From contig JADJWX010000007.1 in NCBI GenBank assembly GCA_016716135.1, forward strand, positions 62,001 through 126,000: DNA of 64,000 bases, read 5' to 3'. The notes under the pieces were generated by a model that saw nothing but the letters and a program-made list of their open reading frames with translations, made no database searches and was not told where the DNA came from. Below are positions 17,739 through 26,817 of this stretch, piece after piece; positions within the stretch are counted from its first letter, which is position 1, and each line of letters starts with the position of its first letter. The DNA comes from Lewinellaceae bacterium. GTDB lineage: Bacteria > Bacteroidota > Bacteroidia > Chitinophagales > Saprospiraceae. The position numbers were made by a program, and so were the translations under genes.

Positions 17739-18024
17739 GGCGGCCCGCCCCCGCGGCGCCCCCCCCCCCCCCCCCCCCCCCCCGGGCCCCCGGCCCGGCC
17801 GGCCCCCCCCCCCGCGGGGCCCCCCGCCCCCCCCCCCCCCCCCCGCCCCCCCCGCCCGCCGGGGGGGGGCCCCCGGCCCCCGCCGGGCCCGGCCCCCCGC
17901 CGGGGCCCGGCCGGCCGGGCGGGGGCCGCCCCCCCCGCCGGCCCGCCCCCCCCCCGCGGCCCCCCCCCGCCGCCCCCCCCCCGCCCGGCCCGGGGCCCCG
18001 GGGGGGGGGGCGCGGGGGCCCGGG
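17739..18024. other. 286-bp tract with no A or T
   Basis: From about 17739 to 18024 every base is C or G, with C-runs up to about 23 bp and mixed GGCC blocks. Flanks return to ordinary composition at once. Frames across it are open only because GC-only DNA has no stop codons. An assembly or consensus artefact at a collapsed repeat is the likeliest explanation. Confidence 0.9.
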
Positions 18025-18354
18025 ACCCTTTTCTACCACTGCTAACCCATTGCGATCCCGTGGTGTCCGGATCGACAACGGCCGGGTTACGTGTACCGTT
18101 GTCTGTTTTCTTTCCATTGGAACAACTTTAATGACACTCTCTGTGTACTCTGCGGAAAACTCAGCGCAACTCTGCGGGAAATACGCTACGAAAGGCGCCT
18201 TAATTTTTTAACAGATCAACTTCAACAACCGACTATTTCAAGATGCCATTTTTCGATCACGCGCACTGATTATCAACTTCCATTCCGGGTAACCGCCAGA
18301 TTAATATCTTGCGCCCGACTTTCAAACCCGGCCCATCACTGCAAACCCACCCGC

Positions 18355-19675
18355 ATGTCCGACCTGAAGAAAAAACTCACCCTTTACGGCCTCACCATGA
18401 TTGCTGTCGGCTCCTGCATCGGCTCCGGCATTTTTGTGACGCCTGCGCAGATCGTCAGTGCCGTGCCCAACGCTACCCTGGTACTGGCCGTGTGGGCGCT
18501 GGGCGGCATTATTGCGCTTACGGGGGCGCTTACGTTCAGCGAGTTGGGCGGCATGTTCCCGAAGTCGGGTGGCGTGTATGTGTACCTGAAAGAAGCCTAC
18601 GGGGACCTGACCGGCTTCCTCTACGGCTGGATCATCCTGCTGGTGGTCAACACCGGGGCCCTGGCCGGACTTTGCGTGGCCTTTGCGGAATACCTGAAAT
18701 TGTTCGCGCCGGATATGAGTGAAAATGCCAAAACTGCCGTCGCCGCCGGCACGGTGCTTACGCTCACCGTAATTAATATGCTCGGCGTGAATGTCAGCCA
18801 GGGTTTGGCCAACGTGTTCACCGGCCTGAAACTGCTGGCCATAGGCGGTATTGTCGTGGCAGGTTTCCTGTTTTTTGATTCGGCTAATGTTTCGCCTGAT
18901 TTTTCCCTGCGGGAAAATATCCCCGAAAACCTCACCACCGCCATGCTGACCGGCCTTATCGGTGTGCTGTTTTCCGTGGGCGGCTGGCACCACGCCTCCT
19001 ACCTCGCCGGGGAAGCCATCGATGCCCCGCGCACCGTGCCGCGCGCCATGTTTTTGGGTGTGCTGATCGTGCTGGTCATGTACCTGCTCGTCAACCTGGC
19101 GTATATGTTTTTGCTGCCGCTGAAAGCCATTGCCCAAACGCCGCGCGTGGCCGGCGAGGCCATGGCGACCCTGGCGCCCTGGGGCGGCAAGGCGGTGGCA
19201 GTGGCGATAGCGGTGTCCATTTTCGGCACCATCAGCATTTACACCATGTCGGCGCCGCGTATCTATTTTGCCATGGCCTCCGACGGTATTTTTTTCAAAC
19301 AACTGGCCGCCGTGCACCCGCGCTGGCACACCCCGGTGACAGCCATGTTGGTACAGGCGTTTTGGGCCATTGCCGTGCTGTTGTTTTTCCGGGGATTGTT
19401 TGACCAGATCATCACCTTTGTCACGTTCATGGACATTGCGTTTATGGGCCTGGCCGGCGCGGCGGTGTTTGTGCTGCGCAAAAAAACAACCTGCTGCCGA
19501 CCGGCCGGTCAGAGCCTGGGGCTACCCGTTGGTGCCATTAGTTTTTGTAATTATTTCCGCGGCTTTTGCCGGAAATGTATTGCTGGAACGGCCTGCGCAG
19601 GCGCTGCCGGGACTGGGGATTTTGGTAATGGGGGTTGTTGTATTTTATTTGTTTAAAAAGCAGCATGCTGTTTAA
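18355..19675 (+). pseudogene. APC-family amino-acid permease with a homopolymer frameshift
   Basis: Amino-acid/polyamine transporter, about 439 residues when the frame is restored, with ~12 membrane spans. It starts MSDLKKKLTLYGLTMIAVGS followed by GSGIFVTPAQI, the conserved first helix of the APC family. The open frame continues to 19656 but turns into non-membrane sequence after VLRKK. The true C-terminus (RAWGYPLVPLVFVIISAAFA, ending LFKKQHAV) lies one frame over and stops at 19675. The junction is a run of seven A at 19480-19486, where six would keep the frame. The start at 18355 is chosen over the upstream open frame, which is inside the repeat element. Confidence 0.8.
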
Positions 19676-19716
19676 TTTTTCCAATCAAAAAGCGAACTGA
19701 AAGTTCGCATTACGCT

Positions 19717-20907
19717 ATGCACAAAGATTCCTTCGTCGTCAAAGAAACCCCCGACAATCGCACCACGGCGCCGCACGTGTTGCCGATTTACGCCACTTCG
19801 TCCTTTGTTTTTGAAAACATAGACCAGGGCGTAGAGATTTTTAAAAACATCGAAAGCGGCCACGTCTATAGCCGCTACGCCAACCCGACGGTGGACACCG
19901 TGGCCGCCAAAATCGCCGACCTCGAAACGCTGGGGCTGGATATGCAAGCCGAAGCGGTTATGACCTCTTCCGGCATGTCGGCCATCTCCACCCTGTTCAT
20001 GGGTTTGCTGAAATCGGGCGACAAGGTGCTGAGCCAGGGCAATTTGTACGGCGGCACTACCGAACTGCTGGCTTCGGTGCTGCAACCCTTCGGAATCGAG
20101 CCGGTATTCATCGACCTGCGCGATCTGAATGGCGTGGAAGCCATTTTAAAAGCGGACCCCGCTATCAAAATGCTGTACTGCGAAACACCCGCCAATCCGA
20201 CCCTGGCCTGCGTGGACATCGCGGCACTGGCCGGTCTGGCACACCGCTACCAGGCCTGGTGCGCCATCGACAACACCTTCCCCACCCCGCTGCTCCAACA
20301 GCCCTTCGCGCACGGCGTGGACTTCATCATCCACTCCACCACCAAATACCTGAACGGCCACGGCAACAGCATCGCCGGGATCATCATCGGCCGCGACCGG
20401 GATCTGATGCGCAAACAGGTCTGGAAAGCCATGAAACTCGCCGGCACCAATTGTTCACCTTTCGAGGCCTGGCTCACCCACAACGGCCTGAAAACGCTGG
20501 CCCTGCGCATGGAGCGCCACTGCTCGAACGCACTTGCGCTCGCCGAATTTCTGGAAAAACACTCCGCCGTGGCACGGGTCAACTACCCTGGTCTGGCCTC
20601 CCACCCCGACCATGCACTGGCCAAACGGCAGATGCCGGGCGGCTTCGGGGGCATGCTGAGTTTTGAGTTGAAAGGCGGCATGGAAGCCGGGTTGCGTTGC
20701 ATGAACCGGGTGAAGCTTTGCATCCTGGCGCCCACGCTGGGCGATGTGGATACGTTGATCCTGCACCCGGCTTCGTCGTCGCACCTGAATGTGTCGAAGG
20801 AAATCCGCGAGGCAAACGGCATCACCGACGGGATGATCCGGGTGTCGGTGGGGATTGAGCATGTGGGGGATATCATTGGGGATTTGGAGCAGGCGATGGG
20901 CGGCTAA
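19717..20907 (+). CDS. Cys/Met metabolism PLP-dependent enzyme (methionine gamma-lyase-like)
   Basis: PLP enzyme of the cystathionine gamma-synthase/lyase superfamily, 396 residues as usual. Seen: YSRYANPTVDTVAAKIADLE (substrate/PLP region), TSSGMSAIST, AIDNTFPTPLLQQP with the PLP-contacting aspartate, and HSTTKYLNGHG with the Schiff-base lysine. The C-terminal block SHLNVSKEIREANGITDGMI, followed by RVSVGIEH, matches methionine gamma-lyases better than synthases. The exact substrate is not settled by sequence alone. It converges with the Uma2 gene, the two stop codons overlapping. Confidence 0.85.
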   Translation: MHKDSFVVKETPDNRTTAPHVLPIYATSSFVFENIDQGVEIFKNIESGHVYSRYANPTVDTVAAKIADLETLGLDMQAEAVMTSSGMSAISTLFMGLLKSGDKVLSQGNLYGGTTELLASVLQPFGIEPVFIDLRDLNGVEAILKADPAIKMLYCETPANPTLACVDIAALAGLAHRYQAWCAIDNTFPTPLLQQPFAHGVDFIIHSTTKYLNGHGNSIAGIIIGRDRDLMRKQVWKAMKLAGTNCSPFEAWLTHNGLKTLALRMERHCSNALALAEFLEKHSAVARVNYPGLASHPDHALAKRQMPGGFGGMLSFELKGGMEAGLRCMNRVKLCILAPTLGDVDTLILHPASSSHLNVSKEIREANGITDGMIRVSVGIEHVGDIIGDLEQAMGG

Positions 20908-21476
20908 AATGTCACCCGGTCGTACATCGCGGCCATTTTCAGCCCGGTTTCGATGCTGCGAAACCAGATGTCTTTGTCCAAACCGGTCACTTCCGACGAA
21001 CGCCAAACATCCGGTTCTTCCCGAAAAAAAAGCATGGCTTCGGGTATGTCCTGGCGCAGCAAAACGTATTCTTTGAAGGAAGGTAAACTTTGGTATTCGA
21101 TGAATTTCCGCCCGCGGTCGTACCGTTCGGTGCTGGCGGAAAGGGTTTCGATTATCAGGATTGGGTTAATAATTGCCTCGGCTTGATCTTCGATTTGCAA
21201 TGGCTCGCCGGCCACTACCACGACATCGGCATACACGTAAAAATTGTATTTGGGCAAATAAATCTTTTGGTCGCTGCCAAAGGTTTCAAAGGCGGAATGT
21301 TGGTGCAATGCATTGGTGCGCACTACCAGTACATTCCTGGAAATTCTGTTGTGGGCTATAGTTCCTCCAGCCATTTTTTCAAGGGTTCCGTTATAAAAGG
21401 CATGGCGCTCTCCGCTCTCCTGTTCGATGCGGAGATAATCGGCAACACTGTATGTTCTGGCTGACATCGTGGTCAC
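20904..21476 (-). CDS. Uma2-family (DUF820) PD-(D/E)XK-like protein
   Basis: A 190-residue protein of the Uma2 family, predicted to have a restriction-endonuclease-like fold. It begins MSARTYSVADYLRIEQESGE (M at 21467; an upstream M gives MTTMSART at 21476). Family features: ERHAFYNGTLEKMAGGTIAH, VYADVVVV with the catalytic aspartate, ILIIETLSASTERYDRGRK with E and the lysine, and YVLLRQD. Uma2 genes are often multicopy in Bacteroidota and Cyanobacteria, and their role is unknown. Confidence 0.85.
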   Translation of the reverse strand: MTTMSARTYSVADYLRIEQESGERHAFYNGTLEKMAGGTIAHNRISRNVLVVRTNALHQHSAFETFGSDQKIYLPKYNFYVYADVVVVAGEPLQIEDQAEAIINPILIIETLSASTERYDRGRKFIEYQSLPSFKEYVLLRQDIPEAMLFFREEPDVWRSSEVTGLDKDIWFRSIETGLKMAAMYDRVTF

Positions 21477-21531
21477 GGATGGATTTTTTACATATATAAG
21501 TACTGGTAAAATTGAAACAAAGCGCCCTGAA

Positions 21532-22203
21532 TCAATCCACCAACGACTCCCCGTTCAAATCCGTAGTCAGCACCTCGCTCATGTAATTGAAATAGGGCCG
21601 CATGGCTTCGAAGGTCCGTTTCACCTCCTGCAGGAAGTTTTCGCCCGTCACCTCCTTGTCGGTAAAACTCCGGTGCACCGTGAAACTTTTCTTGCGGATC
21701 AGGTCGATGGCCGGGTTGCCGGCATCGAAACCCCGGGGCGCCGTTTTTACTTCATCGCCCTGCAGGGTTCCGAAGTATTTTTTGAAGGTGGCATCGGCCA
21801 TGATTTTCCGGATGGGCTTGTCGTCGGCAGCAAATTCGTCGCGGATGCGCTTCAGGTCCTGGGCATTGGGTTGCCAAAAACCGCCGCCCACGAACGAAGC
21901 CCCCGGTTCAACATGCAGGTAATAGCCGCCGCGCAGCCGCTTGGTCGCCCGCTTGAAGCCCATACCGAAATGGTTTTTATACGGCGACTTGTCCTTGGAA
22001 AAACGCACATCCCGGTAGATGCGAAACAGCGTGGAGCCCTCCAGATGATCTGTTTCGCCCAGGGCCTGTTCAACGGCGGCGACGAATTGTTTCATGTTGT
22101 CCAACGCCGTTTCGTAGCGGGTTTTGTTGGCCTGAAACCAGTCGCGGTTGTTGTTATTTCCCAGGTCTTGCAGGAATTGCAGGGTAGCAGGTTGGATCGT
22201 CAT
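21532..22203 (-). CDS. DUF2461 family protein
   Basis: A 223-residue cytoplasmic protein starting MTIQPATLQFLQDLGNNNNR at 22203. The family pattern is clear: F-L-x-x-L-x-x-N-N-x-R-D-W-F near the start (FLQDLGNNNNRDWFQANK), then FRIYRDVRFSKDKSPYKNHF and GGYYLHVEPG. Function is not established for DUF2461 (TIGR02453). The longer frame from 22296 is rejected because the added residues are not family-like. It follows the histidine phosphatase gene on the same strand with a short gap. Confidence 0.85.
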   Translation of the reverse strand: MTIQPATLQFLQDLGNNNNRDWFQANKTRYETALDNMKQFVAAVEQALGETDHLEGSTLFRIYRDVRFSKDKSPYKNHFGMGFKRATKRLRGGYYLHVEPGASFVGGGFWQPNAQDLKRIRDEFAADDKPIRKIMADATFKKYFGTLQGDEVKTAPRGFDAGNPAIDLIRKKSFTVHRSFTDKEVTGENFLQEVKRTFEAMRPYFNYMSEVLTTDLNGESLVD

Positions 22204-22238
22204 TGGCAAAAAAATCAAAAGAGAAGGTGGTGTTCGGT

Positions 22239-22739
22239 TCAGGGCGAAGGCGGCCCGTAGGTTGTCTGGACCAACGTCCGACGGGTGCTGCCCCAACCTC
22301 TGGAAATTTTCACAATATACAGGTTGTCGAAGTCCGTTTCGGGGATCGGCGCCACCGATTGCAATGAAAGCCCCTGCACCAACCCGGGCACGGTGTTGGA
22401 GTGGCCGACCACCAGCACGCTTTTTCCCCGGATTTTGTTTAACCGGGCAACCAGGCCCGCCGTGGTATCCGGCCTGTACAGGGTCAGACCCAGGTTTAGC
22501 GCGGTGGCCAGTGGCTGGGCAGTTTGTTGTGTACGCTGATAGGTGGAGGCAAAAACGTGGCTGACACCTTTGTTTTGAAGCGAATCGCGCAGAATGTTGG
22601 CCCGGGTATTGCCGGTAGCGGAGAGCGGCGAGTCGGCCGAATTATCCAGCCGCTCGGCATGGCGCACGATGTAGTATTTTGTAGTACAGGCCGAAAGCAT
22701 CAGCATGGCAAAAAGCGACAAAAAAGAGCGTGGTTTCAT
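22239..22739 (-). CDS. Histidine-phosphatase-family lipoprotein
   Basis: A 166-residue lipoprotein: signal peptide with lipobox LSAC (cysteine at residue 18). The phosphatase fold starts with YYIVRHAE (nucleophile histidine in the RHG-like motif). Then come DSPLSATGNTRANIL, ASTYQRTQQTA with the second arginine, and VLVVGHSNTVPGL with the second catalytic histidine. The substrate is unknown. It is shorter than cytosolic family members and likely sits in the periplasm or outer membrane. It lies 24 bp after the choice-of-anchor B gene. Confidence 0.85.
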   Translation of the reverse strand: MKPRSFLSLFAMLMLSACTTKYYIVRHAERLDNSADSPLSATGNTRANILRDSLQNKGVSHVFASTYQRTQQTAQPLATALNLGLTLYRPDTTAGLVARLNKIRGKSVLVVGHSNTVPGLVQGLSLQSVAPIPETDFDNLYIVKISRGWGSTRRTLVQTTYGPPSP

Positions 22740-22763
22740 ATCCGGTATTTTCAGTGTGCCTGG

Positions 22764-24635
22764 TTATTTTTTTACCAGTAAAAGTTGGACCTGTTCGCCG
22801 GCATCCCAAACGCGCACCGTGTAAACTCCGGTCGGCAGCGCACTTAAATCGAGCGGCACCTGCGCATCCGGATCAACGTCCACAGCCAGCGAAATCCCGG
22901 TCGGTTGTTGGTTCGCATTCCAAACTTCAACCCGCACCCGGGCAGGTTTGCCGGCTTGTATGCGCAAGGTACTCGATCCGGCGGCCGGGTTGGGCCAAAG
23001 CGCGGCCTGCAAGCGTTCGCTGTAGCGAGTCAGGGACCGGATTGGCGAAAAGTTGCTCTTGCCGTCGCGATCAATTTGCCGCAGGCGAAAAAACTGCGTA
23101 CCCGGCTCCATCTCAGGAATGCGATAGGTGTAAAAAGCCGGCGCGGTGCCGTCGCCTTGCGGCAAAACAAAACCCCGCAGCTGCCAATCCTTGCCGGAAT
23201 TACTGCTTTGTTGTATTTCAAAACCGGTGTTATCGGTCTCGGAGGCCGTTTCCCAAGTCAGCAGGGCATCGTTGCCTTCCAACCGCGCCTCGAAGCGAGT
23301 CAGCTCAACCGGAAGGGAACCCTGGGGCCACAAAGCAACATCGAGCAAGGTCAATACCCCATTGTCCAGCGATACCACGTGCTCCTGTGTGATGTAACCG
23401 GTTTTTCCGATTCGGACGGTGAACGAGCCGTTTTGGAGTTGCCCGACTTTATACAACCCCAGTGCGTTCGTTCGCGCGAAAGTTGGCATAGACAAAACTT
23501 CAACATCGGCCGCATTGAGCGGAAAACCGGTAACGGCATCCGTGACGGCGCCCTCCAGGTAGCAACCCCGGACGTAATTGGGGGTAAGCACCCACAGTTC
23601 TCCGTTGTTCGTGTTTTGCGCCTCGATATTTGAAGCCACGATAGTACCGGATGGAAGGTATGGGTATACCCCCCAGCAACCATCGAATCCGTCCCCCGAA
23701 CCACCGGGATAGGTGTCGTAGCGGCCGACCACCACCATATTGGCCGGCCGGGCAACATCGATAATCGCGAAACCGTCTTTGTACCACGATGTTACGGCGT
23801 AATCATTGTGGATGTGGGTGTTGTGGACGATAGAGCCGGAACCGGGCGTAATCTGAATTTTGTCGAGTTCGGTAATATTTCCCAGGTTGGAAATATCATA
23901 CGCCGCGAGATAGGAATTACTGACTTCGTCTGTGGTAAAAAGCGTGTTGCCCGACAGCCAGGTATTGTGCGTAAAGTTGCCCGGCGTGTTGAATGTAGCG
24001 AGCAAAGTAGGGTTGGTTTTGTTGGTCATGTTAATGACAGCCACCTGCCCGGTGTAAATATGCGCCGAGTAGAGCCGGTCATTGTTCACATAGCCGTCGT
24101 GTACGTAGCCGATAAAGTTGACAAAGCCGACATAGCTGGGGTTGTAAGGGTCCGAATTGAGGTTGTACACCTGCGGCCTGCCGTTATTGAGGTTGCTGCC
24201 GTACACGTACAGGTAGCCCTTCACCTCGTCGATATGCAAGGCATGGCCCCGTTGAATACCGCTCCCGCCGTCGACGGTATGATAGGTGAGGTTGGAGCCG
24301 GGCAAGCCATTCAGGTCAACAACCTGGATTTTACTCCCCCACCCCTCCGAAACGACATACGCGTAGTGTGAGTAGGTTTTAATTTCCCGCCAGTCGTTGG
24401 CTACTCCGGGTATTTGCACAATTTGCTGGGGATTGTTCGGATCGGTTACATTTACGATGATCAAACCGTTTCTTGCACCCACCAGGGCATATTCATTGCC
24501 TCCGGCAGCATACCCCCAGATGTTGGCCAGATTTTGCCCGGGAAAGGTCAGGGTGGCATTGTGGGTAACATTTACATTTTGGGCAAAACAAGCGGTGAGA
24601 ACGGCAAAAAAAAGTACGGTCAGTGCAATGCGCAT
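22764..24635 (-). CDS. Choice-of-anchor B (LVIVD repeat) secreted protein with T9SS type A tail
   Basis: A 623-residue exported protein starting MRIALTVLFFAVLTACFAQ at 24635. A further upstream M at 24683 would add an unlikely leader. Residues ~30-370 hold LVIVD-type beta-propeller repeats (LVGARNGLIIVNVTDPNNPQ, IDVARPANMVVVG). At about 375-445 is a carboxypeptidase-regulatory-like domain (GAVTDAVTGFPLNAADVEV). Then comes VELTRFEARLEGNDALLTWE, typical of T9SS cargo, and a type A CTD (LWPNPAAGSSTLRI, LPTGVYTVRVWDAG, LLVKK). Confidence 0.85.
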   Translation of the reverse strand: MRIALTVLFFAVLTACFAQNVNVTHNATLTFPGQNLANIWGYAAGGNEYALVGARNGLIIVNVTDPNNPQQIVQIPGVANDWREIKTYSHYAYVVSEGWGSKIQVVDLNGLPGSNLTYHTVDGGSGIQRGHALHIDEVKGYLYVYGSNLNNGRPQVYNLNSDPYNPSYVGFVNFIGYVHDGYVNNDRLYSAHIYTGQVAVINMTNKTNPTLLATFNTPGNFTHNTWLSGNTLFTTDEVSNSYLAAYDISNLGNITELDKIQITPGSGSIVHNTHIHNDYAVTSWYKDGFAIIDVARPANMVVVGRYDTYPGGSGDGFDGCWGVYPYLPSGTIVASNIEAQNTNNGELWVLTPNYVRGCYLEGAVTDAVTGFPLNAADVEVLSMPTFARTNALGLYKVGQLQNGSFTVRIGKTGYITQEHVVSLDNGVLTLLDVALWPQGSLPVELTRFEARLEGNDALLTWETASETDNTGFEIQQSSNSGKDWQLRGFVLPQGDGTAPAFYTYRIPEMEPGTQFFRLRQIDRDGKSNFSPIRSLTRYSERLQAALWPNPAAGSSTLRIQAGKPARVRVEVWNANQQPTGISLAVDVDPDAQVPLDLSALPTGVYTVRVWDAGEQVQLLLVKK

Positions 24636-24691
24636 AGCTGAAATTCGGAACAGTAGTAGTTGTGAAAACACAAAATGCGGCAAGGGGAATT

Positions 24692-24699
24692 CAAATGTA
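24692..24699 (-). promoter_or_regulatory. -7 box TACATTTG for the choice-of-anchor B gene
   Basis: Exact TAnnTTTG on the minus strand, giving a predicted leader of about 50 nt. The same octamer occurs at the mraZ and lolA promoters. It also argues for the start at 24635, since the transcript start would lie close to the alternative upstream ATG at 24683. Confidence 0.5.
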
Positions 24700-24871
24700 A
24701 CTACATCAGGTCCACAAAGTTTTGGTATTTTGATTGCCTGTTGTGCATAATATTATCATAGTGCGGGCTTTACCCTGAAAATTTCGCCCCGGTAATCAAA
24801 GAACATGTTTAAAAAGCGGGAACAAGTTTACTTTACCAGGACAAGTTCCACCAATACCCAGGTTTCAAACT

Positions 24872-25825
24872 ATGCATTTAAAAGCGGTTATTTCCCTGAT
24901 CATTGCCAGTTGTGCTCTATCAACCTGCCAGTCGCCCGCCGATCAGACCGGTGCACAGGAAAAGCCTGCTGCCGATACCACTATAATTACCGAAACGCCG
25001 CCGCCGCCATTATTTACCTACATCGTCCCAAGAACTATTCCGGTGAAAAGTTATTTCCCGTTCATCGACAGCCTGGTGCGCCGCTACGACAGCCTGGTGC
25101 CCTATCCGCTGACCGAACACCTGCTGGTACGCGCTAATCCGCGCATCATTGATACCCTGGAGGACACCGATTATTACCGCCGGATGGCGCGCGGCGAATT
25201 TGTGTACGACCAACGGCAACTCCCGGTGCTGCACCAGGGCGATACGTTGTTCATCCCGGATACTGCCAGTGCCCGGGTGCTGCTGGACCGCATGGCCGAA
25301 ACCTGGGTCGATATCAACATCCCGGAATATACCCTTCGGGTCGTGGAAGGCCAGGATACCGTACAATGCATGACGATCCGGGTCGGTCAAAACAAAAAAC
25401 GGTATCAGGAAGTACTCGGCCGGGTTGATGACCTGCGCACCCGCCCTGGCGTCGGTAGTATTGTACGGATCAACCGCGCCCCGACGCTCTTCTTCGACCC
25501 GCATACCGGCCGAAAATTTACCCACACCAAACGCGACGACGGCCGCACCACCCGCATGCCCCTCATCCCCTGGATGGAACCGGAGATCAACGGCGTACGC
25601 CTGGGCCAGATGATCCACCCGACCACCAACCCTGAAACACTGGGCAAAGCCTACTCCAACGGCTGTATCGGTTGCACCGAAGGCGAAGCCTGGCGCCTGT
25701 ACTACTACGCCCCCGTGGGCACGAAAGTGGTGATCCGGTACGACCTTTTGCTGATCGGGCCGTTGGGCGATACCACCCGCCTGCCGGATATTTACGGCTG
25801 GGCCAAACGAAAAACAGAAAATTAG
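24872..25825 (+). CDS. L,D-transpeptidase (YkuD) lipoprotein
   Basis: A 317-residue envelope protein. Signal peptide with lipobox LSTC (cysteine at residue 19), then a proline-rich linker (ETPPPPLFTYIVP). The catalytic domain starts near INIPEYTLRVVEGQDTV, and the active-site region reads MIHPTTNPETLGKAYSNGCI then GCTE. The catalytic cysteine is in SNGC; the usual family phrase is S[HN]GC[IV]R[LM], so the residues after the cysteine deviate. The domain joins peptidoglycan stems by 3-3 links or attaches proteins. Confidence 0.8.
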   Translation: MHLKAVISLIIASCALSTCQSPADQTGAQEKPAADTTIITETPPPPLFTYIVPRTIPVKSYFPFIDSLVRRYDSLVPYPLTEHLLVRANPRIIDTLEDTDYYRRMARGEFVYDQRQLPVLHQGDTLFIPDTASARVLLDRMAETWVDINIPEYTLRVVEGQDTVQCMTIRVGQNKKRYQEVLGRVDDLRTRPGVGSIVRINRAPTLFFDPHTGRKFTHTKRDDGRTTRMPLIPWMEPEINGVRLGQMIHPTTNPETLGKAYSNGCIGCTEGEAWRLYYYAPVGTKVVIRYDLLLIGPLGDTTRLPDIYGWAKRKTEN

Positions 25826-25852
25826 GCTGTCCACTCCAGACACACATTTACC

Positions 25853-26689
25853 ATGAACAACATCCAGATCACGAAAGCCTCCGGCGAATCGGCCGATTTC
25901 GAACCGGCAAAGCTCGAACAATCCCTTCGCCGGGCTGGCGCCGGGCAGCATCAGGCGGAAACGATCACCAGAGCCATTGAAGCACAGCTTCGCGAAGGCA
26001 TGACCACGGGCGAGATTTACCGAATGGCCAAGCGTATGCTGCGCAAAGAAGCCCGCCATACCGCTGCGCGTTATTCACTGAAACGGGCGCTGCTTGACTT
26101 TGGGCCTTCCGGATTCCCGTTTGAACAATACATCGCCCAACTCCTCAAAGCCGACGGCTATTCGGTGGAACACGGCCTGCTCCGCCAGGGTCATTGCATC
26201 CTGCACGAAATTGATGTGCTGGCGCAAATGGACAGCCATGTGGTGGTGGGCGAATGCAAATTTCACAACCGGCAAAACCTGGTTTGCGATGTGAAAGTGC
26301 CGCTGTATATCCATTCCCGGTTTCGCGATTTGAAAGCCGGTTTTTTGAGTGCCCCGACCTGGAACGGCCACAACATCGAATCCTGGATTTTCACCAATAC
26401 CCGTTTCACCGACGATGCAAGCCAATACGGCCAGTGTGCCGGCATGCACCTGGTCAGTTGGAATTGGCCGCCCAACGGTAGTTTACGCGATTGGGTAGAC
26501 CGATCCGGGCTGCATCCGGTTACCTGCCTGACCACATTAACCCGGCGCGAAAAAGATCTGTTGCTTGAAAAAAAAGTCGTGCTGGTGCGCGAATTGCTGG
26601 CAAACCGGCAACTGTTAAAAACCATGCGGGTCGCTACCGGACGAATACCGCGGATTATCGAGGAGGCGGAATTGGTTTGCGGGGTTTAA
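25853..26689 (+). CDS. ATP-cone domain fused to a PD-(D/E)XK restriction-endonuclease-like domain
   Basis: A 278-residue cytoplasmic protein. Residues ~1-85 are an ATP-cone (ITKASGESADFEPAKLEQSL, then REGMTTGEIYRMAKRML), as found in ribonucleotide reductases and NrdR. Residues ~90-200 are a nuclease-like domain (FEQYIAQLLKADGYSVEHG, HEIDVLAQMDSHVVVGECKF), where D of EIDV and E-x-K of ECK match the Mrr/PD-(D/E)XK signature. The C-terminal 80 residues are helical. The function is unknown. A nucleotide-regulated nuclease is a reasonable inference. It lies 27 bp after the L,D-transpeptidase. Confidence 0.8.
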   Translation: MNNIQITKASGESADFEPAKLEQSLRRAGAGQHQAETITRAIEAQLREGMTTGEIYRMAKRMLRKEARHTAARYSLKRALLDFGPSGFPFEQYIAQLLKADGYSVEHGLLRQGHCILHEIDVLAQMDSHVVVGECKFHNRQNLVCDVKVPLYIHSRFRDLKAGFLSAPTWNGHNIESWIFTNTRFTDDASQYGQCAGMHLVSWNWPPNGSLRDWVDRSGLHPVTCLTTLTRREKDLLLEKKVVLVRELLANRQLLKTMRVATGRIPRIIEEAELVCGV

Positions 26690-26817
26690 GCCCGTGTAAA
26701 GGCAACCCAATGATCCCACTCGCAGATCAAGATGCAGGTTTAACCCCATGATTCGCATGATGCAGACTTTGGGAAGGTGTTATTAAGTCAAATTGGAAAA
26801 GTTTGCCGGGCGCCAAA

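Larger units (their letters stand above)
17078..18212. mobile_element. Degenerate repeat-flanked element containing an IS256-like remnant
   Basis: The ends 17078-17121 and 18169-18212 are near-perfect 44-bp inverted repeats (GTTAAAAAA, then GGCGCCTTTCGTAGCGTATT, then TCCCGCAGAGT). Inside the arms, further CGCAGAG words follow (17110-17200, 18140-18180). The interior holds a 13-bp perfect hairpin (GCTTCCGCCGCTT, 17236-17278), a transposase fragment and an A/T-free tract. No intact gene is present in the ~1.3 kb between the SH3 gene and the permease start. Confidence 0.6.

Noticed and set aside
17434..18131. Long Pro/Gly/Arg-rich frames on both strands at 17.4-18.1 kb
   Set aside because: They exist only because the GC-only tract cannot encode stop codons; no gene-like pattern is present.
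19480..19494. Programmed frameshift in the permease
   Set aside because: The zero-frame codons do not fit a -1 heptamer, restoring the frame needs a +1 or -2 shift, and the family has no known recoding.
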